Part shown: in pieces, positions 32,356-43,608 of the stretch | How the letters are laid out: every line of letters starts with the position of its first letter | Position numbering within the stretch: position 1 is the stretch's first letter | Source of the DNA: Aurelia coerulea | Lineage: Eukaryota > Cnidaria > Scyphozoa > Semaeostomeae > Ulmaridae | Direction of reading: 5' to 3' | Assembly (NCBI GenBank): GCA_039566865.1 | Contig: CM076958.1 | Location: forward strand, 11,012,501-11,076,500 | Length of the DNA: 64,000 nucleotides | Translations under genes and position numbers: made by a program | The notes under the pieces: model-generated | Told to the model about the DNA's origin: nothing | What the model saw: the letters and a program-made list of their open reading frames with translations, nothing else | Database searches by the model: none

Positions 32356-33257
32356 GCCCACTCAATAGACGATTACAGAAAAGATGGCGGACCTCATTTC
32401 ACGCAATGCATCATAGGAATTTACCCCCTAGCAACGCATAGCTACCAAAATTTATGACTGGAGCATAAAATCTTGACCGCAGCTGCGATAGATTTAGGCC
32501 GTCGCAACTTTATCGTATCACCTCGCAGAAACGAAATGTTGCACGGCGAACTGAGCAAAAACTTAGCATATATTTTGTCAATGTTTTGGAAGCTGCTCTG
32601 AAGATTTCTTGATAGCAATAAAGCAATTTTCATCTATGTAAATTGATGCACTTTCTGTAGCAACGTTCGTAGACTCACCACATAGTCCTAGTTATCACAA
32701 CAACAACAACACTAACGACTTCAACTAAGCCCTACTTTTAAAGCGAAAGTTCTGACAAATCGGCGAGTTGTTGACCAATTTTCATGGGGTTTGTATCAAA
32801 GTCTAAGTTAAAGCCTCTATACTATATTTGTTCCTAACTGTTTTCGATAAGAGTTTTTAGCTTTACTGTGCAGCAATGCCAACTGGCTTACTATTCTAAG
32901 ATACACGGTACTTGTTGCCAAGGCTGGCAGAATTGACCACGCTCTCCTCAGTGCCTTTCTTCTGATTGTGAAATAGTCCATTGATTACGTCTAATCAAAA
33001 ATGTTGTCGCAATGATTGCACAGTATGATCGGCAACAACACGTCTACGAGGACATACTGGTCGATGTTGACCACAATCGGGATCAACTACGGATTACATT
33101 CTAGTTTCATTTCTCGCCAGAGTCCTTCCAAGCAATGAGTTCTTATCATGCACAGATAAATTTCTGATACAACAAGGCAGCGAAAGAGCAAAACGGTAAT
33201 GTACACAAGGAAATCAAGGCCGAGGATAAAGAAGCAAGGTAAAACGAAAAGAAAGAC
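32356..33257. other. Upstream region of the Ig-domain gene
   Basis: AT-rich, with an (AAC)n microsatellite at 32698-32711. No TATA box or other promoter element could be identified with confidence. The final bases before ATG (GAAAGAC) are an acceptable start context. Confidence 0.3.
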
Positions 33258-35162
33258 ATGACTCCTTTAGTAGCTCTTCTGTTAATGTTATATCAATTCA
33301 CAGGACCTTTGGAGAGCGCTTACGTCAACATATCACTGTTTTCAACAAATGTAGAAGTAAACGGAAGCTTGAAAATTACCCTGCTTGGATTTGATCCTGG
33401 TTCTAGCAATTTCGACAGGCTTCAATTGAGATCCGCACGTCCTGGTGAATCACCTTTGGCAATTGCAAACTACCTTAAAAATGACACTAGATTAGCAGTA
33501 GAGAGTTCGGTGCCTGTATATTATGCTGGAAGACTAAACATATCAAATAAAATCTCAGTAATCATATCCCCAGTTACATTTGCAGACGAAAAGACAAAGT
33601 ATGACGCAGTCTACCGGTATAAGTCAGATAGATATACGACTGTGGAGAGTGCAAAATTTGAGCTGCAGAATGTTTACGCCTCTCCAATCTTTGCCTCTTC
33701 TCTACTATTTGTAAATACTGCAACTGAAGGTATACCAAAAGCAGTGTCATGCAAAGTTAAAAGCAGACCAGTATCAAACATCACATGGTCACATGATCCT
33801 GGAGTCGTTGGTGTTGCAACTCAGACTGTGATACGAGATGGAGCCTACTTTATTACAACAGGAACATTCAATATAACTCAACCCAGGTATTCAATGAATG
33901 CAAAGAAAATCATATGTACTGGCAAAGCACAATTTGGAGCACCTATCCAGCAGAACACTACTTTGAATGTCGTATATCGTCCAAAAAACACCACATTTTC
34001 AGTCACTCCTTCAAACCTTGCCTTGAATACAAGTTTGCAGTTAAGTTGCAGTGCGATAGGACTACCAAATGTAAGAAATTATCGATTCTATGTGAATGAA
34101 ATCTTGATTGGCAATGAAACTGACGGAAAATTAACTGTCAATGTGTCTCTCTCTGTCTGCGGTAATCATACTGGAGAATACAAGTGCATACCCGAAAGCA
34201 TTATTGGAGATGGAGAGATCAAAACAACAATAAGAGAATTTGAATCTTTTTTTGTAACTTTGAACACATCAAAGACTGTCAATGAGGGTCAAGATGTAAC
34301 CCTTTATTGTTCTGCTAAAGACTGTCCGACATCGGTAATCACGTGGAAGAAGAAAGGAAGTAGCTTAGAGGGTAAAACAGGGAGCAGACTGCAGCTTTTG
34401 TCGGTAACAAAGAATCACACTGGGGAATATTCATGTCATGCTACTTTCTGGAAAACTGCTAAATCTGCAAAGATGATTCTCGCAGTGAACTATAAACCTG
34501 AAAACATCCAGTTCATAACTCGGACATTGAAGCCAAACAATGGAAATAGAGTTATGTTAACCTGCTCTTCGAATGGCATGCCCACACCTACGTATCGGAT
34601 TTACAAGATTATAGGTTCTAGCAGTAAAGTAATAGCTAACAGTGGTTCGCATTCGATTCCAAGTATTAACTTTGCTGATTATACCGGATACAAGGCAAAG
34701 TTCAGGTGTGAATCAAACAATATTCTTGGTAATGCTACGAAAGATATACAACTTGATATCCAAATAAAACCAATTCTGGTTGTGTCTAATGACACAAAAG
34801 TCAACAAAGGGGGCAATGTAACATTCAGTTGCAGTATAACAGCAGCCAATCCCATCACAACGATAAGTTGGAAGAATCCAGCCAAACACTTGATTCAGCA
34901 TTCAAATGGAGTTGTAAAGATAAAATCTGTATCTTCTTGGCACCGAGGCGAATACACTTGTCATGCCAAAAACAGTGCAGGAGAATCAACGAAAACCTTC
35001 ATACTCTCTTTCAACAACATTGAAAAACCAAAGAAGAAATCAGACAATGCAGCGAGAACCGGTGGAGTTATTGGTGGATTATTAATTTTTTTAATGATCT
35101 GTGTCCTCGCTTACTTCTTCGCAACAGAGAAAAGACTCCACCAACAATTCTCACCGTCATGA
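33258..35162 (+). CDS. Immunoglobulin-domain cell-surface protein (single exon, 634 residues)
   Basis: The start has a typical signal peptide (LVALLLMLYQFTGPLESAY). The N-terminal ~140-residue domain lacks the usual Ig cysteine pair. Five C2-like Ig domains follow, each with a B-strand Cys, Trp or equivalent, and F-strand YxC-type Cys: first cysteines near residues 165, 263, 348, 434 and 523 (motifs such as VTLYCSAKDC...ITWKKK...GEYSCHA and VTFSCSI...ISWKNP...GEYTCHAKNSAGE). At least 15 N-glycosylation sequons are present. One transmembrane helix (~residues 601-623, GGVIGGLLIFLMICVLAYFF) is followed by a ~12-residue tail. Likely a type I adhesion or recognition receptor at the cell surface; ligand unknown. 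The lack of introns is unusual for a multi-Ig gene. No poly(A) signal was recognised just downstream. Confidence 0.88.
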   Translation: MTPLVALLLMLYQFTGPLESAYVNISLFSTNVEVNGSLKITLLGFDPGSSNFDRLQLRSARPGESPLAIANYLKNDTRLAVESSVPVYYAGRLNISNKISVIISPVTFADEKTKYDAVYRYKSDRYTTVESAKFELQNVYASPIFASSLLFVNTATEGIPKAVSCKVKSRPVSNITWSHDPGVVGVATQTVIRDGAYFITTGTFNITQPRYSMNAKKIICTGKAQFGAPIQQNTTLNVVYRPKNTTFSVTPSNLALNTSLQLSCSAIGLPNVRNYRFYVNEILIGNETDGKLTVNVSLSVCGNHTGEYKCIPESIIGDGEIKTTIREFESFFVTLNTSKTVNEGQDVTLYCSAKDCPTSVITWKKKGSSLEGKTGSRLQLLSVTKNHTGEYSCHATFWKTAKSAKMILAVNYKPENIQFITRTLKPNNGNRVMLTCSSNGMPTPTYRIYKIIGSSSKVIANSGSHSIPSINFADYTGYKAKFRCESNNILGNATKDIQLDIQIKPILVVSNDTKVNKGGNVTFSCSITAANPITTISWKNPAKHLIQHSNGVVKIKSVSSWHRGEYTCHAKNSAGESTKTFILSFNNIEKPKKKSDNAARTGGVIGGLLIFLMICVLAYFFATEKRLHQQFSPS

Positions 35163-35511
35163 ACAACGAAAAGATACGTCTTTTGTTTTAACGACTGTCA
35201 TTTTACTTGATAAACATTTCCGTCTCACGCATGTTCCTGATGGCATGTGCATTGTGGGGAAGAGTTGATTGTGTTCATAGATGCTGATAAATTTACGATT
35301 CATAGCATTGACATGTTGCAATAGTGGTCAATAACTTCAAGATTTTATCTTGATAACTTGCATGCTACGTTTCTCGAAAGTGCAAGTCACATACCGGGTG
35401 CTCAGAAAAAAGCTTCCCGATTTGAGCTGTTATTTCAGTAAAAGGATGGATGTTAATTGATCAAAATTCAAACAGGAACCTATCAGGCAATGCCCAATTT
35501 AGATCTGGGTA
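35163..35511. other. Ig gene downstream region with a single mariner-like end
   Basis: At 35394 a TA-preceded CCGGGTGCTCAGAAAAAAGC is a lone left end of a foldback-type element; no partner was found. Otherwise unremarkable. Confidence 0.35.
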
Positions 35512-35774
35512 CCGTAAAAGCCCTATTAAGCCCCTGGGGGGGGGCTTATTTAATTTTGGACACTTTTTAGACCTTTTGCACCACATTTTGCGGTTTAATC
35601 GTACGATTTTACGAGTGAAATACATGAATTCGACACAGTTTTAATCTCAAACCATATCAAAATTAACAAGCAAACTTATTTAGCTCAATAAATGGAAAAT
35701 CTTTGGTAACCTCTGGAATTTGATATAAGTGGGGGGGGCTAAATAGAGAGGGGGGCTTGATAGAGCTGTTACGG
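35512..35774. mobile_element. Short inverted-repeat element, GGGGGCTTA family, copy 2
   Basis: Ends CCGTAAAAGCCCTATTAAGC and GAGCTGTTACGG, TA flanks (35510-35511, 35775-35776). Internal GGGGGGGCTTATTTAATTTT and the middle (CACATTTTGCGG, ATTTTACGAGTGAAATAC) match 28106-28500. 263 bp, no coding capacity. Confidence 0.78.
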
Positions 35775-35776
35775 TA

Positions 35777-36690
35777 TTTGTTTCATTTCACTAACTGCGC
35801 GTATTGATTTCATACCAATTGTTTCCTGAAAAACACTGAAAAACAGAATACCTTTAAGGGTCATGAAAGAGCCAAAAGCAGTTAATCAATAAGATCGTTA
35901 AACCTGCAGATCAAAATCCACAGAAATCAAGCTTTTCTAACAAATTTCAACAGTACGGAGCTTGAATTCCATAAAAGGAGCCAAGGAAGATAATATGTGT
36001 CTGTTTTGTCCGTAAAAAGCACGATCTTGATTATTGTTTGAAATAAAAGTATACTTCCTAAGACAAGTTCCTGTGGTCTGCACTTTGCATATTGCCAAGT
36101 TTGAATACCAACCTATGAAATTAACAAGCGTTTGTATGCTCTTCACACTACGATGTCGAATGTGGAAGGAATAGAACAGATCTTTATCGCCAGATTATTC
36201 TCCTTTTCAAGAGTTCCTCCAGCTGACGATTTTTGGAAAATCAATATTTAGCTAGAGGTCGTTTAATCTGCAACAAAATCGGCAAGAATTTTATTGATCC
36301 AAGTTGGTTCTGCCGTTGAAAGCGCTCAAAGCGAGACAATGGTCCTTTCCCTGGAACTGTTCAAACAGGGAAACTTACCACGTGAGTCGAATTTGCACCT
36401 CTTAGAAACCACCAAACTTTGGCTGTGTTACCGAGCTTAAATTTCTTTTTGCGTATCTAGTTGCGTCGAAGACCAATACAACTAAATCTGTTAGCTGATC
36501 GACATATTGTTCTTCGAGGAGAGAAACGGTCAAATTACGGCACGAAAAACCACATTTTGTGCGAAAGTATTTTCACTCGCTGAAGCTCGCTAAAAATACT
36601 TTCGCGAAAGCTATAATTTGCGATCACTATGACTTGAAACCTTCCTTCTTTAGTTTACCAACGTCCTTTAGGTAATCTCGTTGAGTTGAG
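35777..36690. other. Intergenic with one hairpin
   Basis: At 36561-36614 CGAAAGTATTTT pairs with AAAATACTTTCG around an 18-26-base loop. Nothing else recognised. Confidence 0.35.
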
Positions 36691-36699
36691 ACATACAAA

Positions 36700-37002
36700 G
36701 TGCTTCACAGGAAATATGAACATCGACTCTACCAAACTGCTGCCACAAGTCTGCCATACAACAACTACGGGTCAAAACTTCAGCTTACCTTCCAAGCGCT
36801 TCCGCGTGCTGTGGCTCACTCTGTGGCGGGGGTGCTGGCCTGGGTGTCAGGTTGTTGTCTCACCGTATACGGTGGGTGGATCTTTGCGTCTTTATGGACA
36901 ATTTTTGCTGTGGGGTGGTGCATGTTGCGTGGAAATGGCTTGATTTATGATTGTTTTATGTGCCAGAAGTTGGCCCGCACTTTCGACTCGGCCAGTATGT
37001 AA
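36700..37002 (+). other. Open frame with hydrophobic segments, uncertain
   Basis: A 100-codon frame includes two hydrophobic runs (VAHSVAGVLAWVSGCCLTVY and WIFASLWTIFAVGWCML) that could be membrane helices. A second frame over the same bases is also open, splice sites are not evident, and I recognise no family. It may be chance. Confidence 0.2.
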
Positions 37003-37073
37003 TATCATAACACCAAGCAGCAACCCCTCTCCTTTTAAGTGTTTATTTTTGCTAGTTTTGTGTTTGATATCTA

Positions 37074-37711
37074 CCGGGTGAGTCACTAAAAAGAATCCCC
37101 GTTTGAAAGGTCACGGCTCCCTGGATATCAAGATGATGATATCGGCAAATATATGGTTTAATGGTAGACATGTTCCAATCCATTTTAAAATTTACCGTAC
37201 TGAAATCGGCCACTTCGTTCTAAAATTATGAGGGATTTTCTCGAGAAAGCCTCTTCAAGAAACCTTCAAAACGGGCCCAAAATCACGAATAAATTTCCCT
37301 TACTCTTTCGGCTTAAACCGGCCTTGCAGCAGTGACTTCTTCATGCTTTTGCGCATGCTATTCTCTTGGGAGGATGAAACAGCCTTCCCCTGGTATCAAT
37401 AACCTATTCAGGGGGATTCCATTCTCCCAAGAGGACAAAATACATGAATACATGTATGTGTCATCATTTTTCGGAAGGAAAACCAAGGAAAATTCGCTCA
37501 TTGTTTTCATTCGTTTTTGCACGTTTTTGGAAGGAGCTTTCTGCGGAAAATCTCCCATGTCCACGGGAAGGAATGGCAGATTAAAGCCGGGTAAATTACT
37601 AAACCTAATTGAACATATTGGCAATAAAACAAGACAGTTTTCAATATTATTGCTTTGATATTCAGAGAGCAGTTACCTTCCAAACGGGGATTCTTTTTTT
37701 GACTCACCCAG
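37074..37711. mobile_element. Mariner-like foldback element (CCGGGTGAGTCAC tip)
   Basis: Left tip CCGGGTGAGTCACTAAAAAG, right tip the complement with CTGGGTGAGTC; TA at 37072-37073 and 37712-37713. Matching AATCCCCGTTTG(G)AA words follow on both sides, then the arms diverge. It contains a short internal inverted repeat (TCTCTTGGGAGGATG near 37363 versus CATTCTCCCAAGAGGA near 37420). 638 bp, no gene. Confidence 0.75.
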
Positions 37712-37718
37712 TAGTATA

Positions 37719-38602
37719 CCGGGTGCGCCAAAATAAACTATGCACGTTTGGCAGGCCACGATAAATCGTACACAAGACCGATTTTGAAGATTTATGATTT
37801 GATCTTTAGCAGAAGGCCTGAATTAGATTCTAGCATTTTTTGCAAATTTTTCTGTTTTCAGTTTTTAGAGCTACAAGCGAGTTTCTTAAAATTTTTGTTT
37901 TCGAAAACACTGAAAACGATCAAAAAACGTCGATCAAGCTTTCTAAAGAATCGACATGAATGGACAAAGAGAAAACTTTTTCGTGGTGATATGGGATTTA
38001 GAAATCGACTAATTGTAAGCTGCTGTACGAGAGTTTTTGCTATCTTGTGAGAAATGTAATAATATTTTCAAGAATATAAAGAAATTTCTTTTCTATTGTA
38101 ATGTCATTGAATGTATGCTTTGCTGCAGGCTGTGTTCCTGTATCAAGGGGGTTAAAAGACAAGCGAGGAAGAGTCATGGGGCCAGCAAGCATGGAGTTTT
38201 GTTACATTTTTGATTTGTGACGGCTTTTAGGGCGGCACTTTATTGAAACTACTACAGAATTTCGCAACAAGCCAATCTTTGAAATAACACTCGTGCAGAA
38301 GTTTACAGTGATCAATTTCCAAATCCCCAAATCACGCTGAAAACATTTTCTCTTTGTCCATTCATGATGAGTCTTTAGAAAATTTGATCAACGTTTTTTG
38401 ATCGTTTTCAGTGTTTTCGAAAACAAAAATTTTAAGAAACTCGCCTGTAGCTCTAAAAATTGAAAATGGAAAAATTTGCAAAAAATCTTAGAATCTAATC
38501 CAGGCTTTCTGCTAAAGATTAAGTGATATATCTTCAAAATCGGTCCAGTGTACGATTTATCGTGGCCTGCCAAAAGTGCATAGTTTATTTTGGCGCACCC
38601 GG
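37719..38602. mobile_element. Mariner-like foldback element (CCGGGTGCGCC tip), ~280-bp arms
   Basis: Tips CCGGGTGCGCCAAAATAAAC and complement, TA at 37717-37718 and 38603-38604. The arms pair over ~280 bp: both include GGCAGGCCACGATAAATCGT and a TTTCTTAAAATTTTTGTTTTC block. The element starts 7 bp after the previous one ends. Decayed halves of the same family are at 31030-31263 and 60236-60560. Confidence 0.88.
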
Positions 38603-38604
38603 TA

Positions 38605-40589
38605 GTTGAATTGTAAGTGCCAGCAATAGTAGGACCAGATGACCAAGTGTCCTTCCCTGCTGTGGCTGGTAAATAGTATAATAAAGTCTATCTTGGAGTC
38701 TTGAATCTTTTAGATCAATAAATAAAAAAGAAAACAATTTTTTTTTAGCAAAACAGAGATTAAATGAAGATTGCAAGAAAAACGTCTGTTCCTGACAAAT
38801 ATTTGACTGCTGGAACACTTGACCAAAATCAGTTGTTGATACCCTATCTCTTAACTCTTTCAAAAGCCAAGCTGACAAAATGTATGGTAATCTTTGTTTC
38901 TCAGTCAAGTCTCCAATTCAGTTTCAGTTACATTCATTTTGTACAAGAAACTTACTGTAGGTCTGGAGGGGGGGGGGGGGGGTTAGCAAGTTTCTCAAAG
39001 TTCAGGACATTTTTTGCTACCCAAAGTTTCATCCAAGTTTCCTAACTTCTTAATGCTCCACATGTTGATTTAATTCCCTCATGGTAAAAGGACTTCCAAA
39101 GTACCTAAAGACTTCAAAACAAGTATTAACAGAATTTTCACTTGAAATAATGTCAAAGCAGTTGTCAGCATTGCACAGATTCAAAATATCTTTATGCGAC
39201 ACAGGAAAGTTAAAGCTGCAAATTGCAAAAGTTCCTTAATCGATTTTATAATCCAGGTAGAACTAAATTCTTACTTTTTTGAAAAATTGGGCCCACAGTT
39301 TCTTCAAACGGTTTCCAATGAAAAATGAGGTTACTCTATAATTCATTGACAATTAACAAAACATCCATAAATACCCCTGATGCAAAATGCTATAAAATTG
39401 TGTAAGACTGATAAATCTGTTGCTTTGATATCTTTTTAACTAAAAACACATAGAAAGGTATGAACCCAAGGTTCTGCAACAGGTCTTGGGCCTACAGGCA
39501 TGGTATAGTATGATTAAAGGGAATGGACATAACTATATCAACAAGCTGCTATAAATAGGCTGAAGAAACGCCCACAAACCCATTGTTTCCTTCGCCACAC
39601 ACTGAAACGGCAGGCCTCAAAGTTGTTGAATACAATAGATTATATTTTCAACTTGGCCCAGGCCAGCTTTTAACTATGTTGATTCGCTTTAAGTATCAAA
39701 CAAGATCTTGGGTATATGCACAGCCAAAATTTCTTTCGTTCAGATATATAGAGGCCAAAAGGCACAGAAGAGGGCACCATGCCCTTCCAAGTTTTTCCAA
39801 AGTACTTTCCATTTTCTCCACTTTTTTCAATCTGTGCCCTTCAAAGTAAGATCTGTTTCCAATATCCCTGCTTTTGTTTCTCATTGTTAATTTCAAAAGG
39901 CAAGTCTTTTGTTTCAGATGTGCAGGTGCTGTACTCTGCAGACTTTGATGTCACAAGTCATCAATAGCTTTTGCCAATAGGTAGGAGTGAGAACCCAGAC
40001 TCCAAAATGCTGCATGATGTGGCACATGTGCATGCACCAGGTGGGAATTAGCAAGCCTCACACCAAAAAATAGAAAGGGCAATTGACCGAGCACATGCAC
40101 TCTTGACAATAAAAAAATAGCAGGTCCCTACAAAATTGACAATGAGAAAGAAATTTGATCTTGTGTAACTGCCATTCACAAATCTAGACACTTTCTGGTA
40201 TGCACAATCACAGTTGTTTCCTGTTGGCCTATTGCCAATGTGGACAGCTTGTTGTTTTCTCCTGTGTGTATGTAAGAGCAATGCTCTTCCCTCTGTGGTC
40301 AATGGATGTTCACTCTCACTCTGACCAAGATGTAGCCCCCAAGCCCAGGCTGGGGTGTATATGACTTACCAGGAATGGGGCACTGCTGCACAGTAAGGCT
40401 GATTCTACACCTATGTTACACTAGATCTGTGGTGAACAAACTCACTCTAAACAATAGGAAAATATTGGAACAATGGCATTTGGCATTCACAGACACAGAG
40501 TCAAAGATTGCATTGGGTGTTGGGTAATTTCAGTGTATAAAATATTATTGCGATTGACGTGTAACTCACACTTAAATTATAAGCCTTCA
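38605..40589. other. Intergenic, nothing firmly recognised
   Basis: Contains a 14-base G-run at 38968-38981 without a recognisable paired end. Small open frames only. Confidence 0.3.
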
Positions 40590-40852
40590 AATGGTTGCCT
40601 GACATCCAATGTGAAACTGACTCCAGTGTTTATCAGTAGAGATTGTTTGCGCGTAATTATAGTAGTAATTGTATTTAATTGTATGCAGGTTTAATTTAGT
40701 TGCTCATCTTTGTGTCAAAGCCATGGGGTAGTCATGATATTTTGCTCCCATGGTATCTCGTCCTGGTAGTGTAGTAAAGTAGTTCATAAGTGTTGTTATA
40801 AGTAATCCCGTTTTTGTAAATTTTTATGCTGAATATAAAAAAAAAAAAATTC
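40590..40852 (+). mobile_element. LINE 3' tail fragment
   Basis: TGCCTGACATCCAATGTGAAAC, then an AT-rich stretch, then GTAGTGTAGTAAAGTAGTTC and an A-run at 40839-40851. The order of words matches 59465-59900, and the second half matches 7141-7415. Only the 3' untranslated region is present. Confidence 0.6.
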
Positions 40853-42118
40853 TGCCAGGGCTGCCCAGAGCAATATTTACCCCCATTCCATTGCCATAAA
40901 TAAACTTCAGTACCCATGTTTTTATGAGGGATTTTCCATTGTTTCAGCCAAAAAAGAACCCATTTCTAGATAATTTCGTGCTTTCAAACCCCACACTAGG
41001 CCTATACTAGGTGGGGTGGCACAAACGTACCCATAACCTCAATAATTATGTACCCCATCCCCGAACACACGGCCCATCATCTAAAGATATCCACATCTCA
41101 CTGTTTCCCAGAACTGCCTCAAGCATCAGTTTGATTTGTGGACAATTTCTTGGAACAAAAGCTAATCTAGCGCCAGCATCCTGCATGAAGCACGCGTGAA
41201 ACGGTTACAGAATTTGTGCGCCAAATAAATTAGCAAAAACCTTAAAACGACGAAGGAAGTTAGGCCATCTTACGCAATCAGATATTTTGCAGAATGAACT
41301 AAACTTTTGACCACAAATCTTGAAGAAATTCTTGAAATTTAGGTGTCAAGCAGATCGGTGTGCTTTAATCCTTTAGTGGATCGACACAGCGCAGCAGTAG
41401 GGTACCTTTTTCCTACTCCACACTACACTTGAGCTCTTCCTTCTTCTAGAATATTCAAAAAATTCCTACCCTCAACCTCAGGCCGCTACCAAACAGACAA
41501 ACAGTAAAATCATATTCTTTGATCATTTTCTCAGCATATCTCTTTGCCACTACCAGAAGACTACTAACTATAATATAATCTTGATTTTTTCTTAAATCTG
41601 TTATCTCAACGGTAGATTTCCAGTCAGAGGGGTACTCACTTTCTCTCTTGGCACCTCCTGAAGGAGACTTTTGATGATCCTCGTCTTCAACCAGATGCTC
41701 TAATAAACGCGATAACACCGATCGGGGTTATGATCTGTTGCAATCTCTTACGAAATATGTTGAAATATTAATTTATTTCGATATCTATGTAATTTTCTTG
41801 GTATTAAGTGATCTTGTGCTTGAGAAATCGTCAGCTAACTTGTCTGCTTCTTTTCCGTCTTTGTTTGGCGGTCTTCGGCCTGTGTTTCAATTTCACCCAC
41901 ACACATTACGTAAAGTTCCCGGATGTATTGTTTCGTTGAATTTAGGAAAAAGCCACGCGCTCTTTGACACTCTACCTGCACGTGTCCAACTTTCATTTGT
42001 TTCAGAGGTGGGAGCAAAGAATTTCATATCTTTCGCATTTACGGTGCAGCAGCCCAGGTCCCAGGTCCAGTCTTTTCATGGAAGTCCAGTAGCTATCGTA
42101 GCTACAAAGTAAAAATTT
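40853..42118. other. Intergenic, no supported gene
   Basis: A minus-strand frame at 41718-41455 (87 codons) is lysine- and glutamate-rich with a donor-like AGAAA|GTGAGT inside, but I recognise no family. A plus-strand frame at 41738-42112 lies in frame with the BEL/Pao fragment yet does not resemble its RNase H region. Confidence 0.25.
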
Positions 42119-43477
42119 GTGTTAGAGGAAGAAACCCCTTTGAAATATTTGTCCAAACTCCAAAAGTCCATGCCTAATCTTCTTTATTTTTCTGCACAAG
42201 AGAATAATATTCTAGCCAATGTTATTGCGTTGCAAGCATATCAACAAAATGTTGAAGCATTTAGTAGCATACAGCACTTGTATCGTGTGACAGCATGGGT
42301 TAAAAGGTTCGTTTCTAATTTAAAGGCTAAGCGAAGGGGAGTTCTTGTAACTAAAGGAGAGTTGACAAGAGATGAAATTGTGAATGCTGAAAGATTGTGG
42401 ATCCTTGTTGTGCAAGGAAGGTTGAAAGAACAGAGCAATTATAAAGTGCTAGCAAAAGATCTGCAGATAGTTGAGTATAATGGGCTCTTAAAATGTAAGG
42501 GTAGACTGGGAAATTCTGATTTGTGTTTTGATGCTAGACAACCAATAATAATTCCCAGGCAGCATCATCTTACAAAGTTGATTGTTGAAGATTGTCATAA
42601 GCGTGTTCATCATAGTGGCCTAAGATCAACTTTAGCAGAAGTAAGATCTAAGTTTTGGGTGCCGAGGGGAAGACAGACTGTGAAAAACATCTTAAGAGAT
42701 TGTATTGTGTGTAAGAGAGTGCAAGGTAAAGCTTTTGAAACACCACCTGTTGCAGATCTACCTGATTTTCGAGTGCAAGAGGCACCAGCCTTTTCAAATG
42801 TAGGTGTAGATTTCGCAGGACCTCTTTATGTGAAAGAAAGAAAGGGTGTGATGCAAAAAGTTTACATTGTTATCTTTGCATGCTGTGTAACAAGAGCCGT
42901 ACATTTAGAGTTAGTATCAGATATGACTGTTCAGGTCTTCTTAAATTGTTTGAGAAGATTTGCAGCCAGAAGAGGAACACCATCTTTGATTGTGTCAGAC
43001 AATGCTAAGACATTTAAAGCTGCAAAAGTATTGTTAAAGAAGTTGTATAAAGATCAAGGATTTAGGGGGTACATAGCACAGCAGGGGATAACATGGAGAT
43101 TCAATCTAAGTAAGGCTCCCTGGTGGGGGGCGGCGTACGAACGTATGATAGGGACAATGAAGAGGTGTTTGAGAAAGGTTTTGAGTAATGCAAGAATGAC
43201 GTTTGAAGAGCTACAAACAATCCTTGTGGAAGTGGAGGGAACGTCGAATTCCAGGCCCTTAACGTATGAGTATGATGAGGTGGGAAGTGAAGTGTTAACC
43301 CCAGCACATCTCATTTGTGGGAGGAGGCTTATATCCATTCCTGATGTACCTATAGAAGAGAAGCAGAATCAGACAGAAGAAACTATTCAGCCACTGGAAG
43401 TAGTTAGAGATAGACCAGCTAGGCGAGTTGCGGCTTTGGACTCTGGCTGGAAGACTAGGGCAATGCTTGGACCCTAG
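42119..43477 (+). mobile_element. BEL/Pao retrotransposon fragment: integrase region
   Basis: A 452-codon frame without a proper ATG. Order: a BEL-type pre-integrase region; an H2C2 zinc finger (residues ~150-205, HKRVHHSGL...CIVCKR); the catalytic core with Asp in VGVDFAGPLYV (~225), Asp in LIVSDNAKTF (~295) and Glu in APWWGAAYERMIGTMKRCLR (~340); and the C-terminal part with SRPLTYEYDE and LTPAHLICGR, typical of BEL/Pao. It would have catalysed insertion of retroelement cDNA. Gag, protease, reverse transcriptase, RNase H and recognisable LTRs are absent, so this is a dead fragment, though the frame is intact and all three catalytic residues are kept. Confidence 0.88.
42193..42249 (+). repeat. 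57-bp direct repeat, copy inside the integrase frame
   Basis: Identical over 57 bp to 43552-43608. Starts TGCACAAGAGAATAATATTC and ends GCATATCAACAAAA. Here it is part of the coding frame (AQENNILANVIALQAYQQ). Confidence 0.9.
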
Positions 43478-43551
43478 GGGGTCAAGCAGGGGGGAGTATG
43501 TGGAGGCGCGTTGTAGTTTTTGAAAATTTACTGGGATATATGAACAAAAGG

Positions 43552-43608
43552 TGCACAAGAGAATAATATTCTAGCCAATGTTATTGCGTTGCAAGCATAT
43601 CAACAAAA
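43552..43608 (+). repeat. 57-bp direct repeat, copy downstream of the integrase stop
   Basis: Exact copy of 42193-42249 placed 75 bases after the stop codon at 43475-43477. The distance between starts is 1,359 bp. It is too short and wrongly placed to be an LTR; it looks like a duplication scar. Confidence 0.9.

Noticed and set aside
36686..37002. Two overlapping open frames with hydrophobic stretches
   Set aside because: Both frames are open over the same bases, which argues for composition rather than coding; listed only as uncertain.
41455..41718. 87-codon minus-strand frame with charged, exon-like composition
   Set aside because: Suggestive, but no acceptor, no family and no neighbouring exon; support too weak for a gene call.
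42193..43608. Reading the 57-bp direct repeats as LTRs of the BEL/Pao element
   Set aside because: Too short, and one copy lies inside the coding frame; no TG...CA ends, primer-binding site or polypurine tract.
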